Shown here piece by piece: positions 61,194-64,000 of a stretch of DNA of 64,000 nt (within the stretch, counting starts at the first letter, position 1; every line of letters begins with the position of its first letter). Origin of the DNA: Ampelocalamus luodianensis (Eukaryota > Streptophyta > Magnoliopsida > Poales > Poaceae); contig CM070619.1 of NCBI GenBank assembly GCA_036346255.1, positions 30,944,342-31,008,341 of the forward strand, in the 5' to 3' direction. The translations under genes were made by a program, and so were the position numbers. The notes beneath the pieces were generated by a model. It was not told the origin of the DNA, searched no databases, and saw only the letters and a list, made by a program, of their open reading frames with translations.

Positions 61194-61851
61194 CAGAATC
61201 TCACCGAGATTACGAGCACTGGGAAAAGAAGGACGGGTAGTCTGCACGGAGGCGATCTTCCCGATCCCAAGTGGCTTCATCCTCGGAGTGATTGGACCAC
61301 TGAACCTTCAGGAACTTGATCACGCGGTTTCTAGTCCTCCGTTCAGATTATTCAAGAATGCGCACAGGATGCTCACGGTAGGACAGATCTTCTTGCACAT
61401 CGATATTTTCCAATGGTGTTTCCTCAACTGGAACACGGAGGCACTTCTTCAATTGCGATACATGGAAAACATCATGCACTCCTTCGAGTGTAGCTGGCAA
61501 TTCTAACTTGTATGCAACAGCTCCCACTTTCTTGATGATGCGATATGGCCCGACATATCGAGGAGCCAGTTTGCCCTTGACACCGAAACGACGATGACCC
61601 TTCAAAGGTGAGACTTTGAGATACACAAAGTCATTGGGCCGAAACTCACCACGACGACGCCGATCGCATAGCTCTTTTGCAGGACCGAGCTACGCGCAAG
61701 TGCTCACGAATCAATCGCACTTGACTTTCACCTCATTAATTGAATCTGGCCAAAGAACCGCTCTCCCCGTTCGACCGGTTCAATGGGGTTCGCATCGCCT
61801 CCCATACAAGGCCTCAAACGGTGTCATACCGAGACTAGCTCGAAGTCGTTG
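61194..61851 (-). pseudogene. Gypsy D integrase C-terminus and chromodomain-like end
   Basis: Minus-strand frame 61348-61626 reads YLKVSPLKGHRRFGVKGK, LAPRYVGPYRI, VFHVSQLKKC and YREHPVRILE, then a stop. After it the same frame continues RTRNRVIKFLKVQWSNHSED and EATWDRED, the chromodomain-type end of Tekay/Del-like elements. The linker upstream (61627-61851) is broken by frame changes and stops. Confidence 0.88.
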
Positions 61852-63015
61852 TTATAGGAGAACTTCGGCAAGCGGTAGGCACTTCTCCCAATTCTTCCCA
61901 TAGGAAAGAATACAAGCACGGAGCATATCTTCAAGCACCTGGTTGACGCGCTCCGTCTGACCATCAGTCTGAGGATGATAGGCCGTGCTGAAAGTAAGAT
62001 GAGTCCCCATGGCCTCTTGTAAACTGTGCCAAAACCGAGAAGTGAACAGAGAACCACGATCTGACACAATCGTTCGTGGCACGCCGTGCAAGCTCACAAT
62101 GCGGGATATGTAAAGATCCGCTAGCTGATTCACATCAATCTTCGATCGCACTGGAAGGAAGTGGGCCACCTTCGTCAATCGATCAATGATAACCCATAAG
62201 GCATCCTTCCCCGAAGGAGTACGGGGTAGCCCAGTGATGAAATCCATGCCTACAGAATCCCACTTCCACTCTGGTATAGGTAAGGGCTGAAGAAGACCTG
62301 CTGGACGCTGATGCTCGGCCTTGACACGACAACATATGTCGCATCTGGCAACGAACCTGGCAATCTCGCGCTTCATGCGAGTCCACCAGAATCTCTGACG
62401 CAGATCTTGATACATTTTGGTGGCCCCGGGATGGATGGACAAAGGCAAATCATGGGCTTCACGGAGAATCAAATCCCGTAATTCCGGAACCTTTGGAACC
62501 ATGAGACGCTGCCCAAACCACACAACACCATGCTCATCTTCTGTGAAGCACTTGGCTGATCCATTCTTGATGTTCTGCTTGATTTTACCCACACCAACAT
62601 CTGATTGCTGTACTGACTTGATTTGATCCACCAAGGTTGGTTGCACAACCAAGGTAGCAAGGGAACCATGCTCAACCAAACCCAAGTTGAGACGCTGAAA
62701 TTCTGCAAGAAGTGCAGGTTGCTGCTCTTGGATCATCAAAGTATTGCAATACACCTGTCGGCTAAGTGCATCAGCAACCACATTGGCCTTGCTAGGATGA
62801 TACTGAATACCCATATCATAATCTTTGATCAATTCCAACCATCTCCTTTGCCTGAGGTTCAGATCTGGCTGGGTGAACAGGTATTTCAAGCTCTTGTGAT
62901 CGGAATACACCTCACAGCGGTTACTGATCAGATAATGCCGCCAAATCTTGAGTGCATGAACTACCGCAGCAAGCTCTAAATCATGGGTGGGATAGTTGAG
63001 CTCATGAGGTCTCAA
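61852..63015 (-). pseudogene. Gypsy D RNase H C-terminus and integrase, 387-codon open frame
   Basis: The best preserved coding region of the window. RNase H markers: YSDHKSLKYL (residues 38-47) and ADALSR (81-86). Integrase zinc domain: H188, H195, C225, C228. Catalytic triad: D258 (GMDFITG), D319 (SDRG) and E355 (in DGQTERVNQ), with 35 residues between the last two. HPQTDGQTE is intact. It is bounded on the 5' side by a TAG at 63016-63018 in place of a Gln codon and on the 3' side by a frame change. All catalytic residues are present, so the part itself could be functional if the breaks were not there. Confidence 0.92.
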
Positions 63016-64000
63016 CTACCTGGATGCATAGGCAACTGCCTTGCCTTCCTGCATAAGAACGCATCCGAGTCCCTGACGAGAGGCATCGCAATAGATATCG
63101 AAACTCTTGTGGACATCGGGAAGAGTAAGGACTGGAGTTGAAGTCAATCGCTGTTTGAGCTCCTGAAAGCTCTCATCACAAGCAGAGGACCACACAAACT
63201 TCTTGCCCTTCTTGAGCAATTAAGTCATTGGCTTTGCGATCTTGGAGAAGTTCTTGATAAAGCGGCGGTAGTAGCCCGCTAAACCAAGAAAACTCCGCAC
63301 ATCGATGATCGACTTGGTGACCCAAGATAGAACATCGCGACCTTGTTGGGATCCACGCTCGCTCCACCGAAAGAACATGGCCCAAGAATGCCACTTCCTT
63401 CAACCGAACTCACATTTGCCGAACTTCGATATAGCCGGTGCTCCCGCAATTTGCCCAAAACAATCTTCAGATGCTCAGCATGCTCTTCTTCAGTCTTGGA
63501 ATAGATAGGAATGTTATCAATGAACACCACCACAAACTTATCCAAATACTCTATGAATACCGAGTTCATGAGGTTCATGAAATAAGCTGGAGCATTGGTT
63601 AAGCCGAAAGACATGACGGCATACTCGTAAAGGCCATAACGAGTGGTGAAAGCCGTCTTCGGAATATCCTCACCGATCCGACTTGATGATATCCCGCCTC
63701 GCATCAATCTTGGAGAACACCGAGCCCTGCATAACCGGTCAAAAGATCATCAATGCGGGGCAGAGGATATTTGTTTTTCACCGTCACTGCATTAAGCGGA
63801 CGGTAATCAACACACATGCGCAAAGTCTTGTCCTTCTTCTTCACAAAGATCGCAGGACAGCCCCAAGGTGATGAACTAGGACGGATGAAACCCTTTGCTT
63901 GGAGCTCACCAAGCTGCTTCTTCAATTCTTCTAACTCATTGGGAGGCATCCGATATGGCGCCTTCGAGATAGGGGCGGTACCGGGTAGCAACTCAATGAC
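63016..64000 (-). pseudogene. Gypsy D reverse transcriptase and RNase H N-terminus (broken, runs off the window)
   Basis: The RT fingers and palm start in 63704-63991 (APYRMPPNELEELKKQLG, KGFIRPSSSPWGCPAIF, MCVDYRPLNAVTVKNKYPLP). A frame change near 63700 follows, at the place that should read DQLTGA...FSKIDLRSGYHQIR. The next frame, 63279-63707, has YAVMSFGLTNAPAYFMN and FVVVFIDN, so the second catalytic Asp of the FIDD box reads Asn. Frame 63016-63219 has LKKGKKFVWS and the RNase H start FDIYCDASRQGLGCVLM, and ends in TAG. The N-terminal side continues toward protease outside the window. Confidence 0.9.

Larger units (their letters stand above)
57123..64000 (-). mobile_element. Gypsy D: chromodomain-type gypsy element, minus strand, incomplete in window
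   Basis: The 3' LTR is 57123-61180, and the minus-strand internal region runs from 61181 past the window end at the protease/RT border. Pol is close to L2c pol but much better preserved. The 5' LTR and second TSD lie outside. Confidence 0.93.

Noticed and set aside
84..62900. tRNA or rRNA genes, including the primer sites as tRNA remnants
   Set aside because: I saw no cloverleaf-compatible sequence; the TGGTATCAGAGC sites are only primer complements.

Overview
This window is plant nuclear repeat DNA. I found no host gene, tRNA or rRNA. Every stretch belongs to an LTR retrotransposon: Ty3/gypsy elements of two lineages, a non-coding LARD-type family with 2.1-2.2 kb LTRs, and one Ty1/copia LTR of the BARE/Angela type. 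The host is a flowering plant; a monocot is plausible from the copia LTR start, but the sequence does not settle this.

The left half is a four-level nest, and every junction except the outermost is proven by an intact 5-bp target-site duplication (TSD). Level 0 is a minus-strand LARD-type LTR (1-897 and 38182-38524). It was hit by a minus-strand 4.9-kb gypsy solo LTR, L1 (898-38176, TSD GCAGG). L1 was hit three times: by LARD-A (1292-10079, TSD TCCTC), by a plus-strand solo LTR of its own superfamily, L2b (10489-19175, TSD ACCAA), and by a full-length 14.9-kb chromodomain-type gypsy element, L2c (20419-35274, TSD ATAAA). L2b was in turn hit by a minus-strand gypsy element of a second lineage, L3 (11433-17045, TSD CTAGT).

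From 38525 a 5'-truncated second LARD (LARD-B, to 44907) abuts the truncated 5' LTR of gypsy C (44908-56277). That LTR is broken by a copia solo LTR (47190-53823, TSD GATTT), which itself holds a 5.1-kb gypsy solo LTR (48727-53809, TSD CCCGT), and by a solo LTR of the L3 family (54036-55081, TSD TTTTG). Gypsy C continues through a leader into gag and is cut at codon 46 by minus-strand gypsy D (57123 to beyond 64000), whose LTR and pol are visible.

The most interesting biology is inside the giant LTRs. Copies in both orientations share short exon-like blocks with good splice signals and a conserved reading frame, and L2b lacks exactly the long intervening segment that the others keep, as if a spliced RNA had been reverse-transcribed. 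The LARD LTRs carry a run of eight consecutive hairpins whose stems change sequence but stay paired. Separately, many differences between paired LTRs and many frameshifts in L2c sit at CAG/CTG sites that became CG-like. That is not the signature of deamination and probably marks methylation-linked base-calling error, so some broken genes here may be intact in reality.
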